Source: Irpex lacteus
Taxonomy: Eukaryota > Basidiomycota > Agaricomycetes > Polyporales > Irpicaceae
Length of the DNA stretch: 64,000 bases
Assembly: GCA_001986395.2 (NCBI GenBank)
Contig: MQVO02000001.1
Span: forward strand, 930,001 to 994,000
Direction: 5' to 3'
The notes beneath the pieces were generated by a model that did not search any database, was not told the DNA's origin, and saw only the letters and a program-made list of their open reading frames with translations. The number at the start of each line of letters is the position of its first letter. The first letter of the stretch is position 1. The translations under genes and the position numbers were made by a program. Below, piece by piece: positions 20,597-30,829 of the stretch.

Positions 20597-21080
20597 TTAA
20601 GTGGTGGTTTTTCGCTCATACTTTACACGTAGCTCCACGCCGAATGAGGTGGTTTGAGACTCTTTACTAGACCCCTTACGAGAAGATGATGAAGAACATA
20701 AACCCTCGTCTGTGTTTCGGACGTCGACAATGTCCACGTCCGGCTCACTGCCTCCTGTGCCAGTTTCCCGCAGCAACGTATGCACACCTCCAGGGGCAAT
20801 ACGGCCCATGATGGCCTGCATGCGAGCTGCAAAACCGCCTATCGGATGGGCGCATGAGTGCGAGGTTCGACTCGGACTGCCAAAATGTATCAGTACTATA
20901 GTACTCACTACTGGGCGCTGCAGCGAAGACCAGGGGGGCAATGATCATTGCCCCATCGATAACCATTTTAGCTATCTTCCATGGGTCTACACCCCCATTA
21001 CGATTCTCAGAGTTATCTTCATTAGCTGTGAAGGTCTCGTTCTCATCGGCCATGCCCCGCCGATCGTCTGTCGATTGCAT
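20597..21080 (-). CDS. ISG12/IFI6-16-like small membrane protein, paralogue 1
   Basis: Two exons: the first from the start at 21080 (MQSTDDRRGMADENETF) to about 20909, the second from an acceptor just before GCGGTTTTGCAGCTCGC near 20840. The joined protein has a polar leader, then WKIAKMVIDGAMIIAPLVFA (one membrane helix). After the splice comes SGFAARMQAIMGRIAPGGVH and TLLRETG, which matches the second half of the 6-16 repeat (compare WQASMGSVAAGSLFALLQGA in paralogue 4). The tail is polar and basic (ELRVKYERKTTT). Animal relatives sit in mitochondrial or ER membranes and affect apoptosis; the fungal role is unknown. It is the closest relative of 29373-29929. Confidence 0.65.
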
Positions 21081-21737
21081 ACTACTGTAGTGCTTAGGGT
21101 GCCTTCGCTGTGCTAGTAATCCTATTTAATGCCGTAGTACTTAGTTTGATAACAGACGATCGTCACGGACCGCAAGGATAATCACTTACGCAGTAGGATG
21201 ACAGAAGTCGTAAGTGCTCCGTCCGAGTTACAGCAGGGGAGGGGAGTAGCGTGCTGTTGTAGTCGATGAGCAGAGAGGGTGATCGATTGGATTCTACCGT
21301 GAATAGTCGGATTCAGGCCTGAGAATATATATACTAGTACCGCAGCACTAATCAATACACATGGGAATAAGTATCAATAAGAAGTAAGTCTCACCGAGTC
21401 ATGAATAGACCAACCCAGATAGCTGTAACCGAGAGATGACCTCATCGCGAGTATTATGTGAGTACCAACCAGCAGGCATGCGGTGAGGGGCAACCAATTG
21501 AGAGGCAGCAAATGAAAGTTTACTGCGCTGCCGTTACAACTCACGGAGCCGGTGATGCAAGCACTTCTGGAAGCCAGTCCAGTAAGTAGGGTAATAGTCA
21601 ACGCGTCCGAGCCAGAGATGGAAGAATATTCCCAGCTGCTCAGTTCGCAGATCTAAAAATGCCTGTAAACGGGTATGAACATGAGTAGTCCCTTTCGTAT
21701 AGTTCAAATATATTACGCCATATTCCGGATTCTGAAA
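21081..21737. other. intergenic region or 5' part of paralogue 1
   Basis: Part of this region, about 21440-21610 (around GGTTTACTGC-like and CGTATCC-like sequence), resembles about 30225-30375 upstream of paralogue 3. Shared upstream DNA supports a segmental duplication. Upstream non-coding exons are possible but not resolved. Confidence 0.35.
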
Positions 21738-22586
21738 TCAAGCCGTCAAGGCATTGTGCACAGTGGATCGAAGCCATAAGAAAGATAGCCGCACAAAGCG
21801 AAAGAAGAGGAAGAGCTCGTGGTAGGAGTCAGCGAGACTTTCGAGGGGGGATGGCGATGAAACAGGATTTGGAGTATCGTCAGTAGTCTCACAGTCCGTA
21901 CTAGTGGATGATGAAGGGATCTGGTGAGACTGAGATGTAGAAGAACTGGCATCCGAGGATCCGTGGCATGAACACGAGCACGAAGGAGGGCTCGATGGGG
22001 CAGGCTCCACGTTGCGCGTTGAGCTACAAGCACGCCATAACGCTGCACCAGCTTTTCGTATGCCGGTGCTGACGATGGTCTTGCCATAACCTCCCATTCC
22101 AGCACTCTGCAGGGTAGAAAACCAGCTGCGGGCAGCAATGGGTCCACTGGCCACTAGCGCTGTTCTCGCATAGGTCGCAAAACTCTCTGTTACTAAGCTG
22201 TCAGCCACGCAAGAACATGTATGGGTGCGGTACTCACTGCCAACAAGACCCTTACGACCGAACCCTGCAATACGGAGCATGGGTGACACGAGCAGCATTG
22301 GGGCAAGGAACATCACAGCACTGATGAGCATTCCGCATACTTTGAGCCAAGTAAGATTTGCACCAGAAGCAGAATTGTTTCTGGAGCTATCTCTGCTGGC
22401 CGTTGCTCTATCTTCCGGGGCTGAGTCACCGCTCGACGATTCGGAGGGTGAACTCGAGCCACTGTCCTCGTTGGCTGGGTTCCATCGTGTTGTTGCCGAT
22501 TCAAACACTTCAACGGTCGTCACGGCCACAACTCTCAGTATGTCCACTAGATGAGAAAGACTCAGTTTGACGGATCTCGCGAGCAT
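21738..22586 (-). CDS. ISG12/IFI6-16-like protein, paralogue 2 (long form)
   Basis: The likely start is MLARSVKLSLSHLVDILRVV at 22586. A Ser/Asp/Glu-rich spacer of about 60 residues follows. The membrane domain is then WLKVCGMLISAVMFLAPMLL, VSPMLRIAGFGRKGLVGS, and ATYARTALVASGPIAARSWF followed by STLQSAGMGGYG. The 'SGPIAA...STLQSAGMGG' part is the hallmark of the interferon-induced 6-16 family. A GTGAGTACC donor after GLVG suggests a 51-bp intron that also happens to stay open. The C-terminal half adds a Cys/Ser-rich stretch (CSCSCHGSSDASSSTS) and a last hydrophobic segment (LFLFFRFVRLSFLWL). So it is about 280 residues, far longer than animal members of about 80-130. Confidence 0.7.
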   Translation of the reverse strand: MLARSVKLSLSHLVDILRVVAVTTVEVFESATTRWNPANEDSGSSSPSESSSGDSAPEDRATASRDSSRNNSASGANLTWLKVCGMLISAVMFLAPMLLVSPMLRIAGFGRKGLVGSEYRTHTCSCVADSLVTESFATYARTALVASGPIAARSWFSTLQSAGMGGYGKTIVSTGIRKAGAALWRACSSTRNVEPAPSSPPSCSCSCHGSSDASSSTSQSHQIPSSSTSTDCETTDDTPNPVSSPSPLESLADSYHELFLFFRFVRLSFLWLRSTVHNALTA

Positions 22587-23057
22587 AAACACCAATGCGT
22601 ACCCATTTCGCTGACTCGTGTCATCTCGCCTGAGGGATGTCCCGAGCTGCGAGGGCGAGCGCTGCCAGTGGGCTGGGTGGAGAGGAACTTGCGGATACGC
22701 CTCGCCACCGTTTAATGAAAACATGAACCTGGCCTTATTTGGTATCCCTTTATAAGAACTCCAATACTGATCTCGTAGGTGAGAGGAGCGATTGTCGCTG
22801 ATTAGTCGATGCATAGATGGAAGGCCGTTCCCAACCGCGTGTCGTAAGGTTTGAATCCTCTCTGCGTTTCTGCCACGCCTCACGAGATACAGTAGCTACG
22901 ATGACCGCCATGGTAGGTATCGCAGCTGATCATCCACGCTGTGCTCGCCTCCAGATCAACTCCCTGCGAGCGACGGCCCATCTGCGTAGAGCAATAAGAG
23001 TGTAAAACGGCTTTTTCTGCGGACTTTGAAGTCAGATAGCCATCGCGGGCAGAATAC
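22587..23057. other. intergenic region left of the transposon insertion
   Basis: Promoter side of paralogue 2. A minus-strand ORF continues from the gene to about 22883 but lacks recognisable sequence. The transposon inserted at 23058-23066 has separated this region from what is now 28699 onward. Confidence 0.35.
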
Positions 23058-23066
23058 CGGTGCGAA
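23058..23066. repeat. 9-bp target-site duplication, left copy
   Basis: CGGTGCGAA stands directly before the left terminal repeat. The same nine bases follow the right terminal repeat at 28690-28698. Confidence 0.9.
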
Positions 23067-23236
23067 TAGTCTCGTTAGCGCCAGACCCTCATGACATCCC
23101 AAATTGGGAACCCTGTCATGAGGGTCTGGAGACCAGCCAGGAAAGGAAGCGGGGGTCTGCACTCGTCCGCGCGAGACGAGCGCTTGATCAAATCCGCGTT
23201 CGTCTCCCGCCACCTTCGCCTCTCGTCTCCTCTCGT
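23067..23236 (+). repeat. left terminal inverted repeat (170 bp)
   Basis: It matches the reverse complement of 28520-28689 at every base I compared; beyond 23236 the two ends diverge. It contains a nested hairpin at 23081-23129. The 16-bp arms are CCAGACCCTCATGACA and TGTCATGAGGGTCTGG, and inside the loop is a small palindrome TCCCAAATTGGGA. Confidence 0.92.
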
Positions 23237-23323
23237 CTGCGCCTGGTTTACTCTGTAACGTACCATGCACACATAATTCAACTATTTTACACCCAAATAT
23301 CACATCTTGCGTGCTCTATCGAG

Positions 23324-26206
23324 ATGTCTCATAATCAACGTACTCGGTCAACAACACTATGGGACGAGCTGGCCGACCCCGACCGTTTTGCCGACTTTGA
23401 AGCCCTCGAATTTGAGGATACAAGCTCGATTTCACCTCCAAGCTCCCCGGGCGCACATTCAATCTCGCCTGACCTGTTTTCCGGGCTTGCGGGCGAGTTT
23501 CTGCTCTCGGACGACACGATAGGCGATTCATTGTATGTGACGGACGACGAACAACTTTCGGACGAAGAACTGCCCTTGGACGAGGAGGGGGCGCGAAGAC
23601 AAGCGATGAAAGACCCACAAAAGGTCCAAGCCGTACTCACATTCATGAAGAAGAACTTCCCTCGCCTTTCTCTGCGGCGGTTCCTCGATACCATCTTCTC
23701 ATCCAATGACCACCTATTGAGAACGTATACGGGCAGGTTTCTGAAGGCGGAGGGGGGAGAGGAGTTGATGGAGAAGCTCTGGGCATGTGGCATGCATATG
23801 CAAGGCAAGAAGTACAACGAGAATATGGCGAACTGGGTCGTAAAGAAGGCGGCGGAGCTGTGTGCGTATGAGTTTAGCCACCTAACGGATAGCGCATCAA
23901 AGGGGCCACACTACGCTGATGCACGACGTCTTCGCGTGAGTGCGAAAGAAGTCACAGTGGACATGGTCCGGTCATTCAAACTTGATGATCTGACGGCTCT
24001 ATACGACCGTACTCTACCCTGGACGCAGAAGATACTGTCCTCGACAATGGTGAGGGACAACTCCGTGGAAAGGGATGACTCTGCGGCGAACTCGTCTGCA
24101 CGCAACACCAACGATGTAAGTATCTTATTAGCTTCTCGAGGTCCTATGACTAAGCTACCATAGGCACGTACATTTGCGACATCAATGCTTCTCAACATGA
24201 GGAGTCGCGAAACGAACTTTCATGGCGCGGTGAACGCGCTCGTGTTCTGGGACCAGCAGGTGCCGAAACGACTCATCGAGGCGTTTAACCATGTAGGCTT
24301 CTGTTCGTCATACAAGTTTCAAGTACGTTCGGTCGATTCGCTCAGCAAGGACGTCATTCGGATCGCTCGTGTTGCCGCAAACGACCCAAATAATCTGGTT
24401 AAGCTACCGTATGACAACTTCAACTGGCGTGCACGAGCATATGAGGCATCTGCCCTCCACGGTACTATTCAGCATGATCAGGTATCAGCCATGATCATCA
24501 TTCCTACTATTCCCGACACGCTACTCCCTCGTCCTTCTGCCCAGCATCTCGCAAGTGCTGCTCGTTTCGATGAACGCATTGGCACTCGACTGAAGCTGTC
24601 AGCTGAGCAGTCATTCCAAGATATCATACCTAGTCAGGCCGACTACGCTACATTCCGTATTCATATCATCCATCACGTCGCTGCACTCCTCAGTCATGAT
24701 CTGCCGGGCTGCAAGCAGTTCGAAGCACATATCTTGCCTATCGCTGATCCGAGCGCAATCAAACCTCACCGAACCCATCGCTACTACCTTCCGACGTTCG
24801 ATCAAGAGCAAGCGTCCACTCGTGGAAATATGGTCGTTCTCGAGCATTATTTCCTGGAAGTTCTCCAGATGCCAAAGGCGACATTCGAGAATACCAAGGT
24901 GTTTGTTCTGGGTGACCGCCTGACAACTGCTCGAGATCGCGCTGCTCAAGATCAGCGCAGCGTGGATATTTCTCCCTTCCGATTTGATCACTTCTCTTGC
25001 TTTGAGATGCTCGGAGGTCTCATGCACTATTGTCTCAATATGATTCAGAACTTCGGTCGTGTCTACTGGGGCAGTACGGAAACTACCGATAGCCTCAGCC
25101 TACAAACTCTCCGTGATGTATTACCAAACCGCGCTGAGATCAATACTCGAAAATATGACTTTTACGCCTGGCTCCGCTTTCTCAACGTCGTTCTTCGGGC
25201 CCTCGTCGTCTCAGCCGCTCTCTCCAACCTTGGCCGTAAACTAGAGGATGTGCATCATGCTGTTCACAACTGGACACCTGCACAGTTTGAACAGTTCTGC
25301 GCTTCCATCGCAGATGCATATATTTGTCCTGCTATCGACGGTCTGGAGGCGAGTGGAGTTAAGCAGCTGGCGGGGGATACCGAGTCAGGCCATGGAGTTC
25401 TTCTACTGCACAGCTTAATGACTCTGCATGAAATGCGCGATGCTATCAAGGTTGGACATCCACAACGCATCTTGCGAATGTTGAAGTTCTGGGGTCCGAT
25501 GTACTATGCCGGAGGCGGTTACAACTACTCTCACGAAACGATGGAGCTTCTGCACAACATTATTCATGATTGGCCACCTGATACAGCTGAAGTCCTGCTT
25601 GCGGCGATGCTAGTTAATACAACAGGCCGCAAGAACAACTTCAAAGAAGGCGATCTCGATGTTGAGCATCTGAACAATGCAATCAAGGCTCGTGCGCACG
25701 GTCCCAACGCTTCTCCCAAACTACTCGAGAAGATAACTCCAGCCATTGGCGAAGTTCGGCAGCTAGTCCGGCAATTATTCGATGATTTGGATGTCGAGGA
25801 TATTTACCAACGGCATTCGCACGTTAAGCAGGACAAGGATGTTTCTATTTTGGTGGCGCACATGCAGAAGAACCATATATTCCAATGGAGCGAGGATCGT
25901 GCGTCAACACATAAAGTTCCCGACTTGCTGCGCCATGGGTTATTCCAACTAGCCGGCCAGAACGGAGGGCATATGAAACACCTGATGCGACACAAACTCA
26001 GATTGCGTACTCGACATGGCCCTCACGCTGAAGCTGGCACCGACGTGATCTCCGAGGCAGAGATTGCACTAGCTGGAGAGGCGGAGGAAGAGCTTACCAA
26101 TGCGATTGATACTCGACAAAACACTGCACCAACTGAATCAACGTTTAATGAAGTCGATGTATTTGATATTCCAGATGCAGAACTACTTGCACTTGATGTA
26201 CCGTAA
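23324..26206 (+). CDS. DUF6589-domain protein, candidate transposase
   Basis: Two exons, 23324-24115 and 24164-26206, give 944 residues; the intron is GTAAGT...CATAG. The N-terminal 260 residues are acidic and then helical (VLTFMKKNFPRLSLRRFLDT), the typical leader of fungal DUF6589 proteins. The domain proper includes NFHGAVNALVFWDQQVPKRL, LPYDNFNWRARAYEASALHG, VFVLGDRLTTARDR, FRFDHFSCFEMLGGLMHYCL and KEGDLDVEHLNNAIKARAHG. D348 (YDNFNW), D515 (GDRLT) and an acidic residue at about 759-765 (EGDLDVEH) are spaced as an RNase H-fold DDE/D triad might be. That catalytic reading is inference. Its place inside intact inverted repeats supports a transposase role. DUF6589 itself has no established activity that I know of. 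Confidence 0.85.
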
Positions 26207-26231
26207 TAACAATAGAGCACTTCTTGTATTG

Positions 26232-28416
26232 CTACACAGAAAAGTCAAGAATCGTTTCCGCATGATGCATCCCAGTACGTGGATTGGCCTTCTTTGTACC
26301 TGCACGCACATTTCTACTAGTTGTAGTACTAGCAGACACCACGGGCTGAACACCGTCACTCCCTGTCCCGCCGGCGCTCTCCCTTGCTGCAGCCGTAGCC
26401 TCCAGAGCCCGATTCTCATTTGCACTTCCATCACCGTTCTTGCCTGCTGAGTTCTGCTCGCCTAAGCCAAGCTTTGCGACAGATGCTTTCACAGCTGACA
26501 GCAACCAGGGTGCAAAGTCATTCCAGTATGGAATTCGTGTCAACGGTCGCAAGTCATCGAGGGACGTAATCGACGTCGCAACTTTTGCGACCGCTTCGAG
26601 ATCGGCATCGGAAATCAGTGAACGTGGTCCAAAACTCGGCCATTCAACCTGCCACTGCTCTCGCCAAGCAGTAAGACGTAGTTGGCGAAGCTCTTTAAGG
26701 ACTGCATCACGGTCTACTTGTGGTAGGGTACTTTGAGTTGAGTCGGCGAGTTGCTTGTCACTGACCATGATCCACTGGTATTCTTGGATGCGTGCAAGAT
26801 GGGGTTGGCAGTGGGAGCAGCAGAGGCGGGTGTTGGTGGACACAGAGGACGGAGACCGTGGGGGGTTTTCAAGCCACTTGTCAAGAACGTCTTGGTAGCA
26901 GCCATCAGCCCTTACGAGAGCCAATATCCCAGGATCGACAGTTCCTTGTACCTCGTTTAGGTCATTGTTCATCAGCCGCGGCTCGACAAGAAAGTAGCAG
27001 ATGGCGGTTGTTCCCTTTGTTCGAGCTCCTCTACCTCGGCGCTGATCAAGCTTCGGAAGGCTTAAGTTATTGTGCGCGAGATATTGAACAACTCGCTTCA
27101 CATGAGGTAAATGAATTCCCGCGCCAATCTTCTCAGTTGCGAGAAGAATGACCGAATGTCTGTCGCGGAAACGGTTGAGTGCCCGCTGCTGATGTGGGTC
27201 TGAAAGACCGGAGTGAATGATGTCGACCAATGAGGAAGGAAAGTTCATGGCTTCGAGCCGTGCAGTATACCACCAGAACATGTCAGTGAGTTTATTCTTG
27301 TCGTCATGGTAAACCAGTGTAGGCAGTATATCGGATTGGCTTGCACCAGTAGGCACTGTGAACGCAAGGTCGTGGAAACTTCCCTCGTACTGAAGTGGCC
27401 GCACGACGATTGAGAGTTCCGGGCGAAAGTTTCCCATGTTGATGAGATGATAGCTCTTTCGGAGTCCAGCGTGGGTACACAGAGCGTCGCGATATGGTGA
27501 AGGCAATGTAGCTGATATTGCGACAAGTGGGGGACCGTTGCCTACTATCTTGCGCAGCTCGCCAAGTCTACCATAGCTTGGCCTCCATTCGTAGGATTCC
27601 TTAACGAGATGTGCTTCATCGATGTAGATGGCCTGCAAGACCCTCTTGAATGTGGCTGAGTGAAGGACCCGTGCGAACCGTGGAGTTTCGACAGACTCTA
27701 CGCAGATGAAGACGACTTGGTAGCCGCCTTTCGCAACCTTCTCCAAATCCGCGTCGCTGTTCCGATCAGCATGTATGAATATTGCTGACATTCCGAATCT
27801 CATAATGCTAAATCTGTACGTTAGTGAAGACGATCCGCGGACAGAGATAGAAAACGTACTCAATCTCTCCTTGGGTGCCTAGACTGGTGTAAGGAGTGAT
27901 CACGAGAGATACACTGCACGGTACGGCGAGTAGTGGCAGGCACCATAACATGGATTTCCCTGCTCCGGTGGGCGCAATTACACATACATCGCGACCACGC
28001 TTGAGAACGTAGGTGGCGCATTGTATCTGAAAGCTCCGTAGAGAACCATCGACTGGCAGCGCCTTGGCCTCCCGAGCCAATCTATTCCAATCTTCGTCGG
28101 TGGGTATTTTGAGTTGACGAGGACGTTTTGAAGGAGACTCCTCGGGAAATGTGAACGGCTTAACTCGTTGGCGGCCTCTCCTCTCGAGCTCATATGGTAC
28201 GAACGATGGAGTCTTGGGACTTACTTCGTACCCGTTTCGCCACTGCTTTCTTTTCTTATCGTCCTCCCGCACTGCTGGGCCCGGTGTCGATGGAGGTGTT
28301 GCTGAATTCAGAATTGTTATGCCGGGTGTGTTGCCACCGGCTGCGATCCTTTTCCGTTGACGAGGCTGCTGTGCCGGAGTGAGGCTGGGTGGTGAATTCT
28401 CGTTCATGGTAGGCAT
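26232..28416 (-). CDS. RecQ-like DEAH-box DNA helicase of the transposon
   Basis: Two exons, 27860-28416 and 26232-27813, join in frame to 712 residues starting MPTMNENSPP. Helicase motifs in order: FQIQCATYVLKRGRDVCVIA leading into APTGAGKS (motif I, residues 148-155), ITPYTSLGTQ (Ia), DEAH (II, 251-254), SATLPS (III, about 286), DIIHSGLSDPHQQRALNRF (IV region), VILLATEKIGAGIHLPHVKR (V) and QRRGRGAR (VI, 443-450). This is the superfamily 2 RecQ layout. After the core come a short Cys cluster (LCCSHCQPH, about 516-524) and a low-complexity tail; a full RQC or HRDC domain is not evident. It presumably unwinds DNA during transposition or repair of donor sites. Its stop is 25 bp from that of the DUF6589 gene. 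Confidence 0.88.
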
Positions 28417-28519
28417 ATAGGATGTTGAACAGCGTAGATTGATATTCAAAAACAAGTAAGGACAGTTGTTACAGCTTATTAAAGCGTACGGAAGCCGAAA
28501 GAGCGTCGGGAGAGAAAGA

Positions 28520-28689
28520 ACGAGAGGAGACGAGAGGCGAAGGTGGCGGGAGACGAACGCGGATTTGATCAAGCGCTCGTCTCGCGCGGACGAGTGCAGA
28601 CCCCCGCTTCCTTTCCTGGCTGGTCTCCAGACCCTCATGACAGGGTTCCCAATTTGGGATGTCATGAGGGTCTGGCGCTAACGAGACTA
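28520..28689 (-). repeat. right terminal inverted repeat (170 bp)
   Basis: Reverse complement of the left repeat at 23067-23236, with no difference seen. The nested hairpin lies at 28627-28675. The helicase start codon is at 28416, so the element's right promoter for that gene must lie within or just inside this repeat. Confidence 0.92.
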
Positions 28690-28698
28690 CGGTGCGAA
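28690..28698. repeat. 9-bp target-site duplication, right copy
   Basis: CGGTGCGAA directly follows the right terminal repeat and equals 23058-23066. Removing the element plus one copy would restore an uninterrupted intergenic sequence. Confidence 0.9.
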
Positions 28699-29372
28699 AT
28701 GGCCAGAGAGATCACCAGTGTGTTGTCTTGGGAGGCAGCAACTTAAATATGCAATAAGTATGTATCGATGACAGGATAGAGTACGAGAGGAGATAACTTA
28801 CACCATGCGGTCGGACTCTGTTTCTGAAGGATGTTGGAAGAAGAGGGTACGTTCACTTTGATGTGAGAAAATGGCCTGTAGAGAAGTCGTCGTCGCCGCA
28901 GTAGTTCTCAAGAGCCAGGACGTAGATATTTCAAGATACTTACCTAACCCCATGGGCACATGAGACAGGGAATAGCGTGTCACGAGTACCATCAATTCCC
29001 TACAACAGACGTCCGTCGAAAACATCTGGTTCGAGAGTAGACTTGTGGTGGCCAACATGGCGGACCATAAGAGACCTGCCTAAGTTGATGACGTATTCTT
29101 TTGACATGCTCGAAGTTTATGGCCACTGGCCAGGCGCGACCCTCTGATATGACTCGGATGCGTCACTCGACAGGCATACAGCGCGCGCACGATGTGATGA
29201 GATAAGTATACCTAGTATCCGAGCCGCGGCAGGGGTACAAATACATTTGTATCGGGAGGTTGGATGGTGCAAACAAACCGCATAATGCTGAGTATGTCTA
29301 ATGCACCAGAGTCGAACCCCACTTTGGCGCATGAAAAACACCCAGGTTACTGACACCCATCGGCTTCTCTCG
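28699..29372. other. intergenic region right of the transposon
   Basis: 3' side of ISG12-like paralogue 3. The part near 29060-29120 resembles the region near 20250-20310 (see the note there). A minus-strand ORF at 28798-29058 has no recognisable features. Confidence 0.35.
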
Positions 29373-29929
29373 TCAAGTGCGGATATTACGCTGATACCTT
29401 ACACGGACCTCCATGATGACGGAGTGTTCTCCCCGGGAATACTTGGCATGACGGGAAAACGACAAGGGGGTAGATGCGTCCGCTGGAAGGTCTGAAGGCT
29501 CCAAGTCGTTCTTCGAGTCGAAATTGGAGAACAAGCCCTCTTCTGCCCTTTCGAAATCACCATCATCAACGATACCCATGTCTGGGCTACAGTCTTCTGT
29601 ACCAGTTTTCTGCAGCATCGCACGCACACCCTCAGGAGCAATACGGCTCATCAAGGTCTGCATGGGAGCTACAAATCTGCCTATGTATAGGACGTAAGTG
29701 CTGGAGTCGAGTGCGAGAAACTGTGCTACTCACTACCAGCTCCTGAGGCAAGCACCAACGGGGCGATGACTGTAGCCCCATTAACAACGATTCGAGCTAT
29801 TTTCCACAGGTCTGGACTCCCAATGCTCTTGGAGCTCTCTTTATTGATCGTGTTTGGGAGCGTTTCGTTGCCCGCAGAAAAATTATTCTCCTGCCAGCGG
29901 GGCAGGCCTTGAGCATCATTCGATGGCAT
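29373..29929 (-). CDS. ISG12/IFI6-16-like small membrane protein, paralogue 3
   Basis: Two exons. The first starts at 29929 (MPSNDAQGLPRWQENNFSAG) and holds WKIARIVVNGATVIAPLVLA. A GTGAGTAGC donor near 29735 ends it. The second begins after a CATAG acceptor near 29680 and continues RFVAPMQTLMSRIAPEGVRA, then MLQKTGTED. The order (WKIA, VNGA, APLVLA, splice, MQ..M.RIAPEGV) is the same as in paralogue 1 at 20597-21080, so they are duplicates. The tail is longer and acidic here (about 90 residues) before a basic end (MEVRVRYQRNIRT). The membrane helix is kept, and the 6-16 core is more diverged than in paralogue 4. Function unknown. Confidence 0.62.
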
Positions 29930-30829
29930 ACTGGCGTAGTGCTATCTTGATGCCCGTTCAAAAGAATGTCAATGGACACATTGATAACGCTTACACCGTA
30001 TTCAATGCGACAGAGTCGTAGATAGTCCACGATGTGGCGTGCTGTCGACTCGACGGGGGGGCAGAGAGGTTGGTCGCTTGAATGCCCGCCTGCAAACGAC
30101 GGTAGACTTCGGACCCAAAGTATATGTACTGTATTGTCAGTAGTCAGACGATGCATGGGAATGTAAGTAAAACGTAAGCCCCACCCTGTGAGAACCCAAA
30201 GCACCATGGGCGGTTGATGCTCTTATCGTGAGTATTAGGTTGCTGAGGATATCCGCAGGCGTATCCTATGAGACGTAGGAAAGAAGGTTTACTGCGGCTG
30301 CAGGCACAACTCGCGTATCCCATGAGGCCAGAGTTCCATGACTCTCTGGCTAGAACCTGTCTAATAAGTATGGGAATCATCAACGGGGTAAAGTCAAAGG
30401 AACATACCGAGCGCTCAGCGCTAGGATTTTTCTTTTGCAGTGGCCTTTATACCATCAGGTAGGGCAATGTACAACGCAGTTTGTAAGTTAAGATGATCCC
30501 AATGCGTGTCTGACCTTTCTAGCAAAGGAGGAAGACCCACGTTGAGCAGCCGGGCTTTGGCGTCGAGAGACGTCGGAGGAAATACACGCACTGCGGTTGG
30601 CGGCTGGGGTGGGAGATGGCTTGTAGAAAGGTCATCACGGAAGGTTTCGCATGAGCGAAGAGTTCGCTGCATTTATGCTATTGTGCACTTTGAGTGGAGC
30701 ATATCTTCTGTACTTCGCCATATCTTCAGTCATGCGATGCCACGATTGTCACGGAAGACCATGTAGTTGGCAAAGGCGGACCCTTGTCTTGCTGCGAGAT
30801 CGTTGATAGATGGCGGAGGTGAACAAGCG
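29930..30829. other. intergenic region
   Basis: Upstream region of paralogue 3, with sequence at about 30225-30375 resembling 21440-21610. From about 30830 the minus strand becomes pyrimidine-rich and repeat copy B begins. I could not place the exact border and see no supported gene. Confidence 0.35.

Larger units (their letters stand above)
23067..28689. mobile_element. complete DNA transposon encoding a DUF6589 protein and a RecQ-like helicase
   Basis: 5623 bp bounded by 170-bp terminal inverted repeats that are identical in my base-by-base reading and begin TAGTCTCGTTAGCGCC. It is flanked by a perfect 9-bp target duplication (CGGTGCGAA). It carries two convergent, intact genes with 25 bp between their stops: a 944-residue DUF6589 protein (plus strand) and a 712-residue RecQ-like DEAH helicase (minus strand). 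Both have only one intron and no visible lesion. Identical repeats and an intact duplication point to a recent insertion and possibly an active element. The 9-bp duplication is in the range known for Mutator-like elements, but neither gene looks like a known Mutator transposase. Confidence 0.92.

Noticed and set aside
23075..23281. Minus-strand ORF with the same peptide as one at 28466-28681
   Set aside because: The identical peptides arise because both ORFs lie in the transposon's inverted repeats. Nothing else supports coding.
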